Under the pieces are notes generated by a model. That model was not told the DNA's origin, made no database searches, and saw only the letters and a list, made by a program, of their open reading frames with translations. 45,056 bases of DNA, taken from the NCBI GenBank assembly GCA_964384255.1, contig CAYLKH010000008.1:1-45056 (forward strand). The letters are read 5' to 3'. Source of the DNA: SIG469 sp964384255 (GTDB lineage Bacteria > Bacillota > Clostridia > Oscillospirales > Oscillospiraceae). Numbering within the stretch: the stretch's first letter is position 1; the number at the start of each line of letters is the position of its first letter. A program made the position numbers and the translations under genes. Below are positions 7,768-16,180 of this stretch, piece by piece.

Positions 7768-9681
7768 TTAATCAATGATGTCGGTAACGGTGTTGACCAT
7801 CCAGTCCATATTCTGGATCTCTATAAGTGAAGGGGTGTCGTCCTTTTCTACTCGCAGCACACCATCCCGGTCTGTTAGAGGGCCTTCGATAGGGTGGATC
7901 TGGCCGGAAACAATAAGACTTCTGAAAATTTTCAAAAGCTTTACGGCGTTGTGGCCCATAAAGGCATCGACTCCGTAAACGTCAATGATGCCGGTGTTCA
8001 TGCCCCAACCGAAATGCACCGCACTGTCATATCCGCTGCGGGTAATGTCCAGAATGCTGTTTTTGGTGGTAAAGCTGTCCCCAACTATCTGATCGTAAAA
8101 TACCGACCAGTCAAGGGCGATGGCCCCAAGGCTTTCTTCCGGATAGCCCGTGCTGCGTTCGAGCTTGAATATCTGGGCGTAAACTCCCGGGAAGGCTTTT
8201 CTGACCAGGGGAGTGTTCAGCTGGTGCAGACAAAGGGCAATATCGACCCCGGTTTGAGCCAGCTTACGCCGGGCATCAATATGTTCGTGGGCCATAAAGT
8301 CGGTATGGGGCTGCATGAAGTTGACAACTCTTACATGCGGATTGACCAGTTGAGCGCCCAGAGCAAAGGCGTTGATGTTGAAGGTAAGGTCCTTGTGGAA
8401 TCTGGCGCTGGTCATATATCCAACTATGTTGGATTTGGTCATGGCTCCCGCAACGATACCGCAGAGGAAAACAGCCTCGTGCTGCTTTGCAAAATATGTC
8501 ATCATGTTTTTCTGGGGCTGGGCGATGTTGCAGTTAAGAATAGTTTTGGACGGGTTTTCCAGACTGAGCCTCAGCGATGCGGCAGACATATTGGGGCTGG
8601 TAGTAAACAGGATGTCAGGATCCTGATCCATAAGGCGGCTGATGGCCTCGTAGCTGCCGTCCTCATATATGCCGCTTTGAGATATTATGTCAACCTTGTC
8701 GCCCATTTTTCGCTGTAGTCTCTTCATGGCTACGTAATGGGTGTGGGTCCAAAGAGAGTGGGACGGATCGCCTTCAAAGGCAAAGGCGATCTTCAGCTTG
8801 GAAGGACGCTTGGAGAAAAACGACAGGGGGGACTTTTCGTCATCCTGCTTCATCTCAACGGTGTTGGTGTCGTTGGTATCCTTGAGGGAAAGCAGCTTAA
8901 ACTGAGCTTCGCAGCTTTTTACCCGGTCGGATATGCCGGAAACCGGAGTGTTGGGATAAAAACCGTAAATCTCGGTAAACTCCAAAAAAGCGTCGCCGGA
9001 AGTGATGGGGATGGACCCAAAGCCAAAGGATTTGTAGGCCAACCGGAAGGTCTTGAAGGCAGAATTGATAAGCTCTTCAACTGTCGACTGCTCGTTGGGG
9101 TGCTTGGCCTTGTATTGCTCGACGATCTGGACAAGCCGGGTAAAGCTGCCGGTGTGAGAAAACCAGAGGTTGTTAAAGGATGCCCGCTTGTCAAAATCAA
9201 GAAACTCGTAATAACGGGTGACCAGAGAATTGCTTTCGTCGCGCTTGGGTATGATGCGGGTGACCTTGGCATATGCTGTGGCTGCGCCGCAGTATTTTAA
9301 AACGCTTATGCGCTTGTTCCCTTCGAGCGCAAAAAAACGGTTGATATATTCGTAGACCTTTATGGGTTCCCGGATGCCTTCGTCAATGTGAGAATTGTAC
9401 AGCTTTTTCCATTTTGCGCCAAATTCGGTGTTCTCTGCCAAAAGGGGCATAAAGTTACCTGCAAAAGCGTTGCTCCTGGCAGCGGTTCGGGTACCGATGA
9501 TTTTTTCAATAGGGATCTCCCGGGTACCAAGGTTCAGTTCGGAAACTATCTCAACGTCCTTTATAAGGTCGTCAAGTACAACAAGGTAACCGTTATAGGC
9601 GTTACCGGAATTATCAGACTGGAATTTTTTGCCCAATTGCCGGGCCTGTTTATAGTGTTGGCTGCTGTCATGGTCGGACAT
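7768..9681 (-). CDS. Cytoplasmic fusion of a ParB-like domain with a BMP (PnrA/Med) binding domain
   Basis: The protein has 637 residues and no signal peptide or lipobox. Residues about 35-155 resemble the ParB/sulfiredoxin-like fold, including a strand-turn block EGNKRISVLKY that recalls the ParB GERR-type loop, followed by AKVTRIIPKR. A middle helical segment runs to about 290. Residues about 296-637 match the BMP family (PF02608), which in lipoproteins binds nucleosides for ABC import; DGSYEAISRLMDQDPDILFTT and CGIVAGAMTKSNIVGYM are recognisable. Without an export signal it should act inside the cell, as a sensor rather than a transport receptor. AGGAGG precedes the start, the promoter is at 9733-9760, and tetR follows 18 bases downstream. 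The ligand and any DNA or CTP binding are inference. Confidence 0.85.
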   Translation of the reverse strand: MSDHDSSQHYKQARQLGKKFQSDNSGNAYNGYLVVLDDLIKDVEIVSELNLGTREIPIEKIIGTRTAARSNAFAGNFMPLLAENTEFGAKWKKLYNSHIDEGIREPIKVYEYINRFFALEGNKRISVLKYCGAATAYAKVTRIIPKRDESNSLVTRYYEFLDFDKRASFNNLWFSHTGSFTRLVQIVEQYKAKHPNEQSTVEELINSAFKTFRLAYKSFGFGSIPITSGDAFLEFTEIYGFYPNTPVSGISDRVKSCEAQFKLLSLKDTNDTNTVEMKQDDEKSPLSFFSKRPSKLKIAFAFEGDPSHSLWTHTHYVAMKRLQRKMGDKVDIISQSGIYEDGSYEAISRLMDQDPDILFTTSPNMSAASLRLSLENPSKTILNCNIAQPQKNMMTYFAKQHEAVFLCGIVAGAMTKSNIVGYMTSARFHKDLTFNINAFALGAQLVNPHVRVVNFMQPHTDFMAHEHIDARRKLAQTGVDIALCLHQLNTPLVRKAFPGVYAQIFKLERSTGYPEESLGAIALDWSVFYDQIVGDSFTTKNSILDITRSGYDSAVHFGWGMNTGIIDVYGVDAFMGHNAVKLLKIFRSLIVSGQIHPIEGPLTDRDGVLRVEKDDTPSLIEIQNMDWMVNTVTDIID

Positions 9682-9732
9682 GGCGTGACCTCCTGGCTGA
9701 TATTTGGCTTCAACTGACCAGTGTACACGTTT

Positions 9733-9760
9733 ATTATACCACAGCGTTGAGATTTTTCAA
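9733..9760 (-). promoter_or_regulatory. Promoter of the BMP-fusion/tetR operon
   Basis: Minus strand: TTGAAA (9755-9760), a 16-base spacer and TATAAT (9733-9738) lie about 50 bases upstream of the start at 9681. It is divergent from the crp-type promoter at 9768-9795. Confidence 0.6.
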
Positions 9761-9767
9761 TCAGCTC

Positions 9768-9795
9768 TTGACAATCCGTTGTGGAGATATATAAT
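9768..9795 (+). promoter_or_regulatory. Promoter of the Crp/Fnr-led importer operon
   Basis: A consensus -35 TTGACA (9768-9773), a 16-base spacer and TATAAT (9790-9795) precede the palindrome at 9802-9817 and the start codon at 9832. Confidence 0.7.
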
Positions 9796-9801
9796 ATAAA
9801 C

Positions 9802-9817
9802 TGTCTCATTTGAGACA
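9802..9817 (+). promoter_or_regulatory. 16-bp palindrome, likely Crp/Fnr-type operator
   Basis: TGTCTCATTTGAGACA is a perfect inverted repeat (arms TGTCTCA/TGAGACA). It has the spacing of a CRP-family site (TGTCT-N6-AGACA versus TGTGA-N6-TCACA). It lies immediately downstream of the -10, a position where a bound protein would repress. Autoregulation by the Crp/Fnr gene that follows is the simplest reading. Confidence 0.65.
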
Positions 9818-9831
9818 AAAGGAGAGATACT

Positions 9832-10515
9832 ATGGCAGAGTATACCCATCAGGAATTCGAGCTTATAAAATCCTCCTTTGTTTTTAAAGGAGCATCGGAA
9901 TCGGTTTTGAAGGCGGCCCTTTCCCGTGAAGACTGTCATCGGAGGTCATACCGTCGGGGAGACTGCGTGTTCAGCCCCCGGGAATTCATCCGGGCGTTGG
10001 GGATAATCGTAAGCGGCAGCATCCAGGTCACCAAAAACAGCGGTCACCGGCTTGCTATAAGCAGGCTCAGGACCGGCGAGCTTTTTGGAGCCGCTGCCAT
10101 ATTCAACGATGAGGAGGTATTTGCCTCGATCCTCACTGCTCTTGAGCCGTGTTCGGTGATATTCTTTCCCGAGGAGCTTATTCGCCAGATGATGGCCATG
10201 GATTTTACCATCGCCGAAAACTATATCCGTTACCAGTCTGGCAGGATACGCTTTTTGAGCAGTAAGATCGATGGCCTGTCGGCCGGAAGCGCCGAAAATC
10301 GACTGGCAAAATATCTTCTGGAAAGTACTCCCGATTCCGGCGCTGTCGCCGCCACCATGATAGAGCTGGCTGATATGCTGAATATCGGTCGAGCGTCCCT
10401 CTACCGGGCGCTCGACAGCCTGATAAGCTCCGGCGCGGTGGCAAAAGAAGGCAAACGGCTGGTGGTGACTGACCGCAGCCAACTGGAAAAAATGATAATA
10501 CAGGAGAACAAATGA
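9832..10515 (+). CDS. Crp/Fnr family transcriptional regulator
   Basis: The 227-residue protein has an N-terminal cyclic-nucleotide-binding-type jelly roll (about 10-125, with RGDCVFSPRE and TGELFGAAAIF) and a C-terminal winged helix (about 155-215) containing MIELADMLNIGRASLYRALDSLISSGAV. The Cys residues (C35, C45, C107) do not form an Fnr-type Fe-S cluster pattern, and the cAMP-binding Arg-Ser/Thr pair is not evident, so the effector is unknown. AGGAGAG precedes the ATG at 9832. It overlaps the downstream lipoprotein gene by 4 bases (ATGA), so it is translated together with the importer it probably controls. A 16-bp palindrome next to its promoter is the likely binding site. Confidence 0.93.
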   Translation: MAEYTHQEFELIKSSFVFKGASESVLKAALSREDCHRRSYRRGDCVFSPREFIRALGIIVSGSIQVTKNSGHRLAISRLRTGELFGAAAIFNDEEVFASILTALEPCSVIFFPEELIRQMMAMDFTIAENYIRYQSGRIRFLSSKIDGLSAGSAENRLAKYLLESTPDSGAVAATMIELADMLNIGRASLYRALDSLISSGAVAKEGKRLVVTDRSQLEKMIIQENK

Positions 10516-11612
10516 TGAAAAAAGTTATGTCAACAATACTTATCCTCGCCCTGCTGCTGGCTATGGCATCCTGCGCCAATTCGTCGGTCAAAGAATCAGC
10601 AGAGCCTATAGCCGAATCCGCTGCTCAGGACTCCGAAGCTCCGGCAACCGATGTATCCGGTGACGACAGCCCGGCTGCCCAGGACGAACCTGTAGCAGAA
10701 CCGGCAGACAGAACAGCTGTCAAAGTAGCTGCCATGAAAGGCCCTACCGGCATGGGAATGTCTGCCCTGATGGACAGCAATGATTCCAACGCTACCGCCA
10801 ACGAATATACCTTTGACCTGTTTTCCGCTCCTGATGAGCTGACCGCAAAGCTTATTACCGGAGAATATGACATCGCTGCCATACCTACCAATCTGGCCGC
10901 AAACCTTTACAAAAAAACCGAAGGCCAGATCCAGCTGCTGGCTCTGAATACCCTGGGCGTGCTGTATATAATGCAGAATAGCCCCGACGGCGAAACCATC
11001 ACCCAGCTGTCTGACCTGGCGGGAAAAACCCTTTATGCTACTGGGCAGGGCAGCAACCCGGAATATGTTCTGAATTATCTGCTCCGTCAGGCCGGTCTGG
11101 AACCGGGAGTAGATGTCACCATAGAATACCTTGCTGCCCATGATGAGCTGGTTGCTCTGGCTGCGACCGGTGAGGTTGAGTATTGTATGCTGCCTGAGCC
11201 AAACGTGTCTGTGCTGTCAAACAAAAATCCCGATATGAAGGTTGCCATCGACCTGACCCGGGTCTGGGAGGACTCCGGAGCCGAAGGCGTTCTGACCATG
11301 GGCTGCCTGGTGGTGAACCGGGACTTTGCGGACGAAAACCCCCAGGCTGTGGCAGATTTTATTGCCGAGTATGAAGCCTCGGTAGATTATGTAAACTCAA
11401 ATCCAGCCGGAGCTGCCGAGCTTATCGTTAAATATGAAATAGTCGGTGCGGCTGCGGTCGCTCAAAAGGCCCTGCCCAACTGCAACATTGTTTGCATCAC
11501 CGGCGAAGATATCTGGCCCGCGATTGAGGGCTATTACAGAGTCCTGTTTGACGCTGAACCCTCTTCCGTTGGCGGAGCCATGCCCGAAAGCGCGATGGTA
11601 TGGGAAGGCTGA
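10512..11612 (+). CDS. NitT/TauT-type ABC transporter substrate-binding lipoprotein
   Basis: The 366-residue protein starts with a lipoprotein signal: basic MMKK, hydrophobic core, then AMASC with the acylated Cys at 21. A low-complexity Ala/Glu/Asp linker (about 22-70) separates the anchor from a periplasmic-binding fold of the NMT1/SsuA type (COG0715-like), with VKVAAMKGPTGMGMSALM and DLAGKTLYATGQGSNPEYVL. AGGAG (10502-10506) serves the ATG at 10512, which overlaps the crp stop. The permease and ATPase follow with overlap or tight spacing, so the substrate is imported. Related systems carry sulfonates, nitrate, thiamine precursors or other small organics; the substrate cannot be deduced here. 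Confidence 0.9.
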   Translation: MMKKVMSTILILALLLAMASCANSSVKESAEPIAESAAQDSEAPATDVSGDDSPAAQDEPVAEPADRTAVKVAAMKGPTGMGMSALMDSNDSNATANEYTFDLFSAPDELTAKLITGEYDIAAIPTNLAANLYKKTEGQIQLLALNTLGVLYIMQNSPDGETITQLSDLAGKTLYATGQGSNPEYVLNYLLRQAGLEPGVDVTIEYLAAHDELVALAATGEVEYCMLPEPNVSVLSNKNPDMKVAIDLTRVWEDSGAEGVLTMGCLVVNRDFADENPQAVADFIAEYEASVDYVNSNPAGAAELIVKYEIVGAAAVAQKALPNCNIVCITGEDIWPAIEGYYRVLFDAEPSSVGGAMPESAMVWEG

Positions 11613-12349
11613 GGACATCGGGCATAAAAAGATTTGCCCAGTCGGCGGCGGCAGCAGTGTTTTGGATAGGGCTGTGGCAGGTGGCTTCCATGGCCGTGGG
11701 CCGGGAGCTGCTGCTGCCAGCTCCGGCCGCTGCCCTGGCGGCGCTGGTTGAAAAGCTCGTTCAGCTCCGGTTCTGGAAAAGCGTGGCTATGTCTCTGGTT
11801 CGTGTAATGCTTGGATTTATCTCCGGCATGGTTGTGGGAGTGGCGTTTGGTGCGCTGACAAAAATCTCCAGAACTGCGGATATCCTGCTTTCGCCCCTGC
11901 TGAGACTTGTTCGTGCAACCCCCGTGGCTTCCTTTATCATTCTTGCGTTGGTCTGGATAAGCTCCGGCGTGTTGCCAGGCTTCATATCAATGCTTATGGT
12001 TTTGCCCATAATGTGGGCAAACATATACGAGGGTATTTCCGCAGTGGATACCGGCCTGCTGGAAATGGCAAACGTGTATCATTTCGGAAAGTTCAAAACC
12101 ATAAGACTTATTTATATCCCATCACTGCGCCCTTATTTCAAAGCGGCTACGTTGACCTCTCTGGGCATGGCGTGGAAATCCGGCATAGCCGCAGAAGTGT
12201 TATGTCAACCCAGAAGCTCCATCGGATTAGAGCTTTATTATTCAAAGCTCTATCTTGAAACTGCTGACCTGTTTGCGTGGACTGCTGTTGTTATAATCCT
12301 CAGCCTGATGGTCGAAAAATGTGTTGCCGCCCTGCTGAAAAGGATGTGA
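11600..12349 (+). CDS. ABC transporter permease (TauC/SsuC type)
   Basis: The 249-residue membrane protein has about six predicted helices and the binding-protein-dependent permease pattern (PF00528). VRATPVASFIILALVWISSGVLPGF is followed by the EAA-like cytoplasmic loop LLEMANVYHFGKFKTIRLIYIPSLRPYF (about 155-182). It starts inside the end of the lipoprotein gene (13-base overlap), which implies translational coupling; no strong Shine-Dalgarno is seen. It forms the channel for the upstream lipoprotein and the downstream ATPase. Confidence 0.9.
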   Translation: MGRLRTSGIKRFAQSAAAAVFWIGLWQVASMAVGRELLLPAPAAALAALVEKLVQLRFWKSVAMSLVRVMLGFISGMVVGVAFGALTKISRTADILLSPLLRLVRATPVASFIILALVWISSGVLPGFISMLMVLPIMWANIYEGISAVDTGLLEMANVYHFGKFKTIRLIYIPSLRPYFKAATLTSLGMAWKSGIAAEVLCQPRSSIGLELYYSKLYLETADLFAWTAVVIILSLMVEKCVAALLKRM

Positions 12350-12350
12350 T

Positions 12351-12908
12351 ATGGTGGGAATAAAGCTTGAGAACATTGATCTGACATTTGGAGAAAAGGT
12401 TATTTTCAGCGGATTTTCCCACGAGTTCCCCAGCAGGGGAGTGACCTGCATAATGGGAAGCTCAGGAAGAGGGAAGACGACCCTGCTTCGTCTGCTGCTG
12501 GGGCTGCAAAAACCGGATTCCGGCAAAGTGATTTCCGTTCAGCGACCGGCGGTGGTCTTTCAGGAAGATTGCCTGCTCCCATGGCTGACAGCCGGGGAGA
12601 ATATCGCGGCGGTAAGCTCCCGGTCTCCGGAACGATTCCTGGCTATGGTGGGGCTTGAAGACGAAAAAAACACCCTCCCAGCAGCCCTCAGTGGGGGGAT
12701 GGCCCGGCGGGTGGCCCTGGCAAGGGCTTTGGCCTATGATGGAGATGCCCTTTTTCTGGACGAACCCTTTAAGGGGCTGGACGAGGATATCAAGTCAGTC
12801 GTTATGAATCTGATTTACGAGTATTCGGCCAACAGACCGGTGATACTGGTTACCCACGATGAAGCAGATGCCCGGAACCTTGATGGGGAAATACTCCTTC
12901 TGAGATGA
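12351..12908 (+). CDS. ABC transporter ATPase of the importer
   Basis: This compact ATPase of 185 residues (about 50 shorter than typical TauB/SsuB) contains all motifs: Walker A GSSGRGKT (about 36-43), Q-loop VFQEDCLLPW, signature LSGGMARRVAL, Walker B ALFLDEPF and switch VTHDE. The start follows the permease stop by 1 base. It lacks the C-terminal extension of longer homologues but ends normally. It powers uptake by the preceding lipoprotein/permease pair; a strong terminator follows. Confidence 0.9.
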   Translation: MVGIKLENIDLTFGEKVIFSGFSHEFPSRGVTCIMGSSGRGKTTLLRLLLGLQKPDSGKVISVQRPAVVFQEDCLLPWLTAGENIAAVSSRSPERFLAMVGLEDEKNTLPAALSGGMARRVALARALAYDGDALFLDEPFKGLDEDIKSVVMNLIYEYSANRPVILVTHDEADARNLDGEILLLR

Positions 12909-12934
12909 CCCATAAAAACATGATAGGAAACCGT

Positions 12935-12966
12935 ACGCCCCGCAATCGATACCAATTGCGGGGCGT
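12935..12966. terminator. Bidirectional terminator after the importer operon
   Basis: ACGCCCCGCAAT (12935-12946) pairs perfectly with ATTGCGGGGCGT (12955-12966) across an 8-base loop. It lies between the convergent importer ATPase gene and the adenylate-forming ligase gene. Confidence 0.85.
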
Positions 12967-12976
12967 TGATGTTCGC

Positions 12977-14380
12977 TTATTTCAGCTGCTGATAGTTGAT
13001 TTTGCCGTTGGCCAGCCGGGGGAACTCGTCGACAAATTTGACCGTTACCATGGTGGGTGATATCTTAAGCTTTGAGATGAGATACAATATGACCTTATCT
13101 TTGATTGTTTTGTCGTCAGAGCAGATATAAACCCCCATGTTGTTGTCGGTGCCGTGGCAGGCTACAGGGATACCGTCAAGCTGCTGGGACAGAAGCTTTT
13201 CGGTTTCGTCCATGCTTACCCGCTCTCCGGCAAATTTCAAAAAGCGAGCCTTGCGGCCAACGATGAAGAAATAGCCTTCCTCGTCCTGATAGGCGATGTC
13301 ACCGGTGTGGAGAACGCCCTTGTATTCGTCTTCCCTGGCCAGGTCGGGTCCACACTGGGCATATCCCATGCAGACGATGGGACCGGTGTAAACGATCTCG
13401 CCGGAAACGTTGGGTTCGGTGATAACGGAGCCGTCGTCATCTACCAGCACGGCGGTACCGGGGGAGACGACCTTGCCTATACTGCCCAGCTTTCTTATGT
13501 TGTCAAGGCCCCGCAGAACGATCAGGCCGCCGGGAGCCTCAGTTGCGCCATAAATGACCTGAAGCTCAGAACCGTTGTCGTGATGCCATTGAGCATAAAG
13601 CTTTTGCAGCTCAACAGGCATACTGCCACCGGCCTCGGTGGTATACTGCATGGGCAGACCCATCTGACGGAACTTGACCCGTTCCAGCAGCTCATAGTTG
13701 AACGGTACGCTGCCAAAGCTGTTAGCGCCGTATTTTTTGAAGAATTTCCAAAAGTCCGGAGAAATGATGGATTTTGTGGTCAGCAGACAGTACCACCCAT
13801 AATACAGCATACGGGACAGACCCAACAGGTCATAGTTGTGGTAAATGGGCATGGTGGAAATATGGTGGTTGGGGACCTTTCCGTCGATAGCGCAGTAGTT
13901 TTTGATAACTTCTTCAAAACCGTCGATATTGGCGTAGCTAAGCCGAACCAGCTTGGGACTGCCGGTCGAACCCGACGTAGTCAGCAACAAACCCAGATCC
14001 GGATGCATGGGCCAGGATTTCAGACCGGTTTTGACCATGCAATAATTAAACCGGGAATAAACGATCTCGCCGGGATAATCGCCCACCATATCCTCGGGCA
14101 GCCAGAAATAATCCGGGCGATAGGTCTCGACCAGCTGATCCATCATGTCTTTTGGAGTGTCGGCCCCAAACATGGCGGGGACAATGGTCGTCGAAACGAA
14201 AACGCAATATCCTGCCATAGATCCGCAGACGTTCCGGCTAAGGTGGAATACAAGTGAACGTTCAGGCACGATCTGGACGATCTCTTTTTTGAACTCAGCC
14301 AGATCGTCAAAGGTCACTATCATGTCAGTATCGTCAATAATAGCGGGATTGCCCAGGTATTTTTCAAAATCAAAAAGCAT
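12977..14380 (-). CDS. AMP-binding (adenylate-forming) ligase
   Basis: I chose the start at 14380 (MLFDFEKY) because GGAGGG lies 7 bases upstream; the frame is open further but has no other site. The 467-residue protein belongs to the ANL superfamily: LLLTTSGSTGSPK (131-143, P-loop), VIYGATEAPGG (A5), YTGP, LHTGDIAYQDEEGYFFIVGRKARFLKFAGERVS region (A7-A8) and FPRLANGKINY near the C-terminus, whose Lys is catalytic in the first half-reaction. Such enzymes activate a carboxylic acid as an adenylate and pass it to CoA or a carrier. It is shorter than most acyl-CoA ligases (about 510-560). It is transcribed divergently from a FAD_binding_2 flavoprotein. The acid substrate is not identifiable. Confidence 0.88.
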   Translation of the reverse strand: MLFDFEKYLGNPAIIDDTDMIVTFDDLAEFKKEIVQIVPERSLVFHLSRNVCGSMAGYCVFVSTTIVPAMFGADTPKDMMDQLVETYRPDYFWLPEDMVGDYPGEIVYSRFNYCMVKTGLKSWPMHPDLGLLLTTSGSTGSPKLVRLSYANIDGFEEVIKNYCAIDGKVPNHHISTMPIYHNYDLLGLSRMLYYGWYCLLTTKSIISPDFWKFFKKYGANSFGSVPFNYELLERVKFRQMGLPMQYTTEAGGSMPVELQKLYAQWHHDNGSELQVIYGATEAPGGLIVLRGLDNIRKLGSIGKVVSPGTAVLVDDDGSVITEPNVSGEIVYTGPIVCMGYAQCGPDLAREDEYKGVLHTGDIAYQDEEGYFFIVGRKARFLKFAGERVSMDETEKLLSQQLDGIPVACHGTDNNMGVYICSDDKTIKDKVILYLISKLKISPTMVTVKFVDEFPRLANGKINYQQLK

Positions 14381-14442
14381 TAAAAACCCTCCAGCTTCAC
14401 ATTTTAGCCCAACTTTGGCATAAAATACACATTCCTGCCACA

Positions 14443-14471
14443 ATCATAACATATTGATCCTATCATTGCAA
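14443..14471 (-). promoter_or_regulatory. Promoter of the ligase gene
   Basis: Minus strand: TTGCAA (14466-14471), a 17-base spacer and TATGAT (14443-14448), about 60 bases before the start codon. Confidence 0.55.
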
Positions 14472-14498
14472 GAAAGACTTTTAAAAGCTGGGAAATGG

Positions 14499-14527
14499 TT
14501 GACGGAGGGAGTAAAACATGATATTTT
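14499..14527 (+). promoter_or_regulatory. Possible promoter of the 14566 flavoprotein
   Basis: TTGACG (14499-14504), a 17-base spacer and TATTTT (14522-14527) precede AGGAGG and ATG 14566. The -10 matches consensus poorly. Confidence 0.4.
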
Positions 14528-14565
14528 GTAAACGAAGAATTTTTGAAATTTCAGGAGGAAAAGAA

Positions 14566-16071
14566 ATGAGCGAACTCAAAAAAAGCTGTGATGTTCTGGT
14601 TATCGGCGGAGGCGGCAGCGGTCTTGTGGCTGGATGCCGTGCGGCCAGCCTGGGCAGCGGCGTTATAGTGCTTGAAAAGACCGATTCCCTTGGCGGCGGT
14701 ATGAACAGCGCCTCCACCATGCGTACCTTCGGCAGCAAATGGCAGAAGGAACGGGATCTGCCCGATACGTCCATGGACTATCTCCGTAACCGTATGGACG
14801 AAACCTTCTGGCGCATCGACCGTAAGCTTGCCACCAATATTATCAAAGGCACCGGCCAGTTTTTCGACTGGTTCTGGGATATTGCGCCCCAGGAATACCG
14901 GGATTATTTCCAGGTCGGCAGATACGTTTTCGACGATCCCAAGGACGGACCCCTTGGTCCCCAGTCTGAGCGCGGTCCCGGAAGCAAGGGCAGCGGACGC
15001 ATATTTGTCGAGGTCTGTTCCGCAAAGCTTACTGAACTGGGAGGGGAGATCCTTACTCAGACTGCTGTTGAAGATATTACCGTTGAAGACGGAAAAATAG
15101 TGTCTGTCACTGCCAAAACCGGTGACGACCTTATTACCATCAGCTGCAAAAAGGTCATACTTTCCTGCGGCGCATGGATAAGAAAGCCCGAATTCGTCGA
15201 AAAATACTATCCCAAGCTGGCAGCCGCTCAGCCCTTTATGGGCGAAAGCCCCCATATGGCCCGATATTACACCGGTGACGGCCTTGAAATAGCCGAAAAG
15301 GCCGGGGCCTTGATGGATACCACTAACCTGACTATCCGCATGATGGGACCCATGACCATGTGCCGCAGCCAGACCCTGGGCAATATGGCGAATTCTCCCT
15401 ACAGCATCTATGTCAACAAAAACGGCGAACGCTTTGTCAGCGAGGTTTCTCAGCTCCGTCTGGGCGTTTTCGATTCCGGCTCTGTGGTCGTTGAGCAGCC
15501 TGAGGGCAAAACCTTTGTTATTTTTGACGACGCAGGTATAAAGCGCTCCATCGCCGACGGCGACAACCAGCCCAAGCCTCAGGTTCCGATGCCCACCATG
15601 ATGGCAGGTGCTTTCCCCAAATCCGAAGAAGAAGCCTATGCCGATATCAACAAGGCTCTCGAAGCCGGAGATCCTTCCATCGTTAAGGTCGATACCATCG
15701 AAGAGCTGGCAGCAGCTATTGAAGTCCCCGTTGACGCTCTGAAAACCACTATGGAGAACTACAATACCTATTGCGCCGAAGGCAAAGACTGGGATTGCTA
15801 CAAGCCTTCCGAATGGCTCCAGCCGATCAACGGCCCCTACTATGCGGTCAAGGGTTCTCTCGGCACCGATGGCGCCTTTGGCGGCGTTGAGGTCAACGAG
15901 CTTATGCAGGCCAGGGCCGCTGAGGGCGGTGTTGTGGACGGCCTTTACGTAACCGGCGACCTGGCATCCTCCCGCTTTATCAATATGGCTGGTATCAAAA
16001 AGCAGATCATCAACGATATGTCCTTTGCCCTGTCCAGCGGCTTCATCGCTGGTACCCACGCGGCAAAATAA
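14566..16071 (+). CDS. FAD-dependent oxidoreductase (FAD_binding_2, fumarate-reductase-like)
   Basis: The start at 14566 (MSELKK) follows AGGAGG at ideal distance; the frame extends 16 codons upstream without support. The 501-residue protein has an N-terminal dinucleotide fold, DVLVIGGGGSGLVAG (9-23), followed by VIVLEK (33-38). The C-terminal block LYVTGDLASSRFIN...FIAGTHAAK is typical of FAD_binding_2 proteins (fumarate, urocanate and cinnamate reductase and ketosteroid dehydrogenase relatives). A capping domain lies at about 250-400. No signal peptide, haem motif or FMN-binding domain is present, so it is a cytoplasmic flavoprotein needing an external electron donor. It is divergent from an adenylate ligase, which suggests it may reduce the activated acid; this is inference. 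Confidence 0.88.
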   Translation: MSELKKSCDVLVIGGGGSGLVAGCRAASLGSGVIVLEKTDSLGGGMNSASTMRTFGSKWQKERDLPDTSMDYLRNRMDETFWRIDRKLATNIIKGTGQFFDWFWDIAPQEYRDYFQVGRYVFDDPKDGPLGPQSERGPGSKGSGRIFVEVCSAKLTELGGEILTQTAVEDITVEDGKIVSVTAKTGDDLITISCKKVILSCGAWIRKPEFVEKYYPKLAAAQPFMGESPHMARYYTGDGLEIAEKAGALMDTTNLTIRMMGPMTMCRSQTLGNMANSPYSIYVNKNGERFVSEVSQLRLGVFDSGSVVVEQPEGKTFVIFDDAGIKRSIADGDNQPKPQVPMPTMMAGAFPKSEEEAYADINKALEAGDPSIVKVDTIEELAAAIEVPVDALKTTMENYNTYCAEGKDWDCYKPSEWLQPINGPYYAVKGSLGTDGAFGGVEVNELMQARAAEGGVVDGLYVTGDLASSRFINMAGIKKQIINDMSFALSSGFIAGTHAAK

Positions 16072-16092
16072 CCGGTTTGCACCTGTGCATAA

Positions 16093-16126
16093 TTATCCCC
16101 GGCAGGAAAATTCCTGCCGGGGATAA
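16093..16126. terminator. Strong terminator after the flavoprotein
   Basis: TTATCCCCGGCAGGAA (16093-16108) is the exact reverse complement of TTCCTGCCGGGGATAA (16111-16126), with a 2-base apparent loop that will open to four or more. It lies between convergent genes. Confidence 0.85.
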
Positions 16127-16180
16127 AATATTGCTCCGGAGTCAAACACCTGTGCGATCGGCGATCTTATCAGGAGCCGC

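Noticed and set aside
14551..16059. 502-codon minus-strand open frame
   Set aside because: It is a shadow of the FAD_binding_2 gene at 14566-16071; no ribosome site and no family features.
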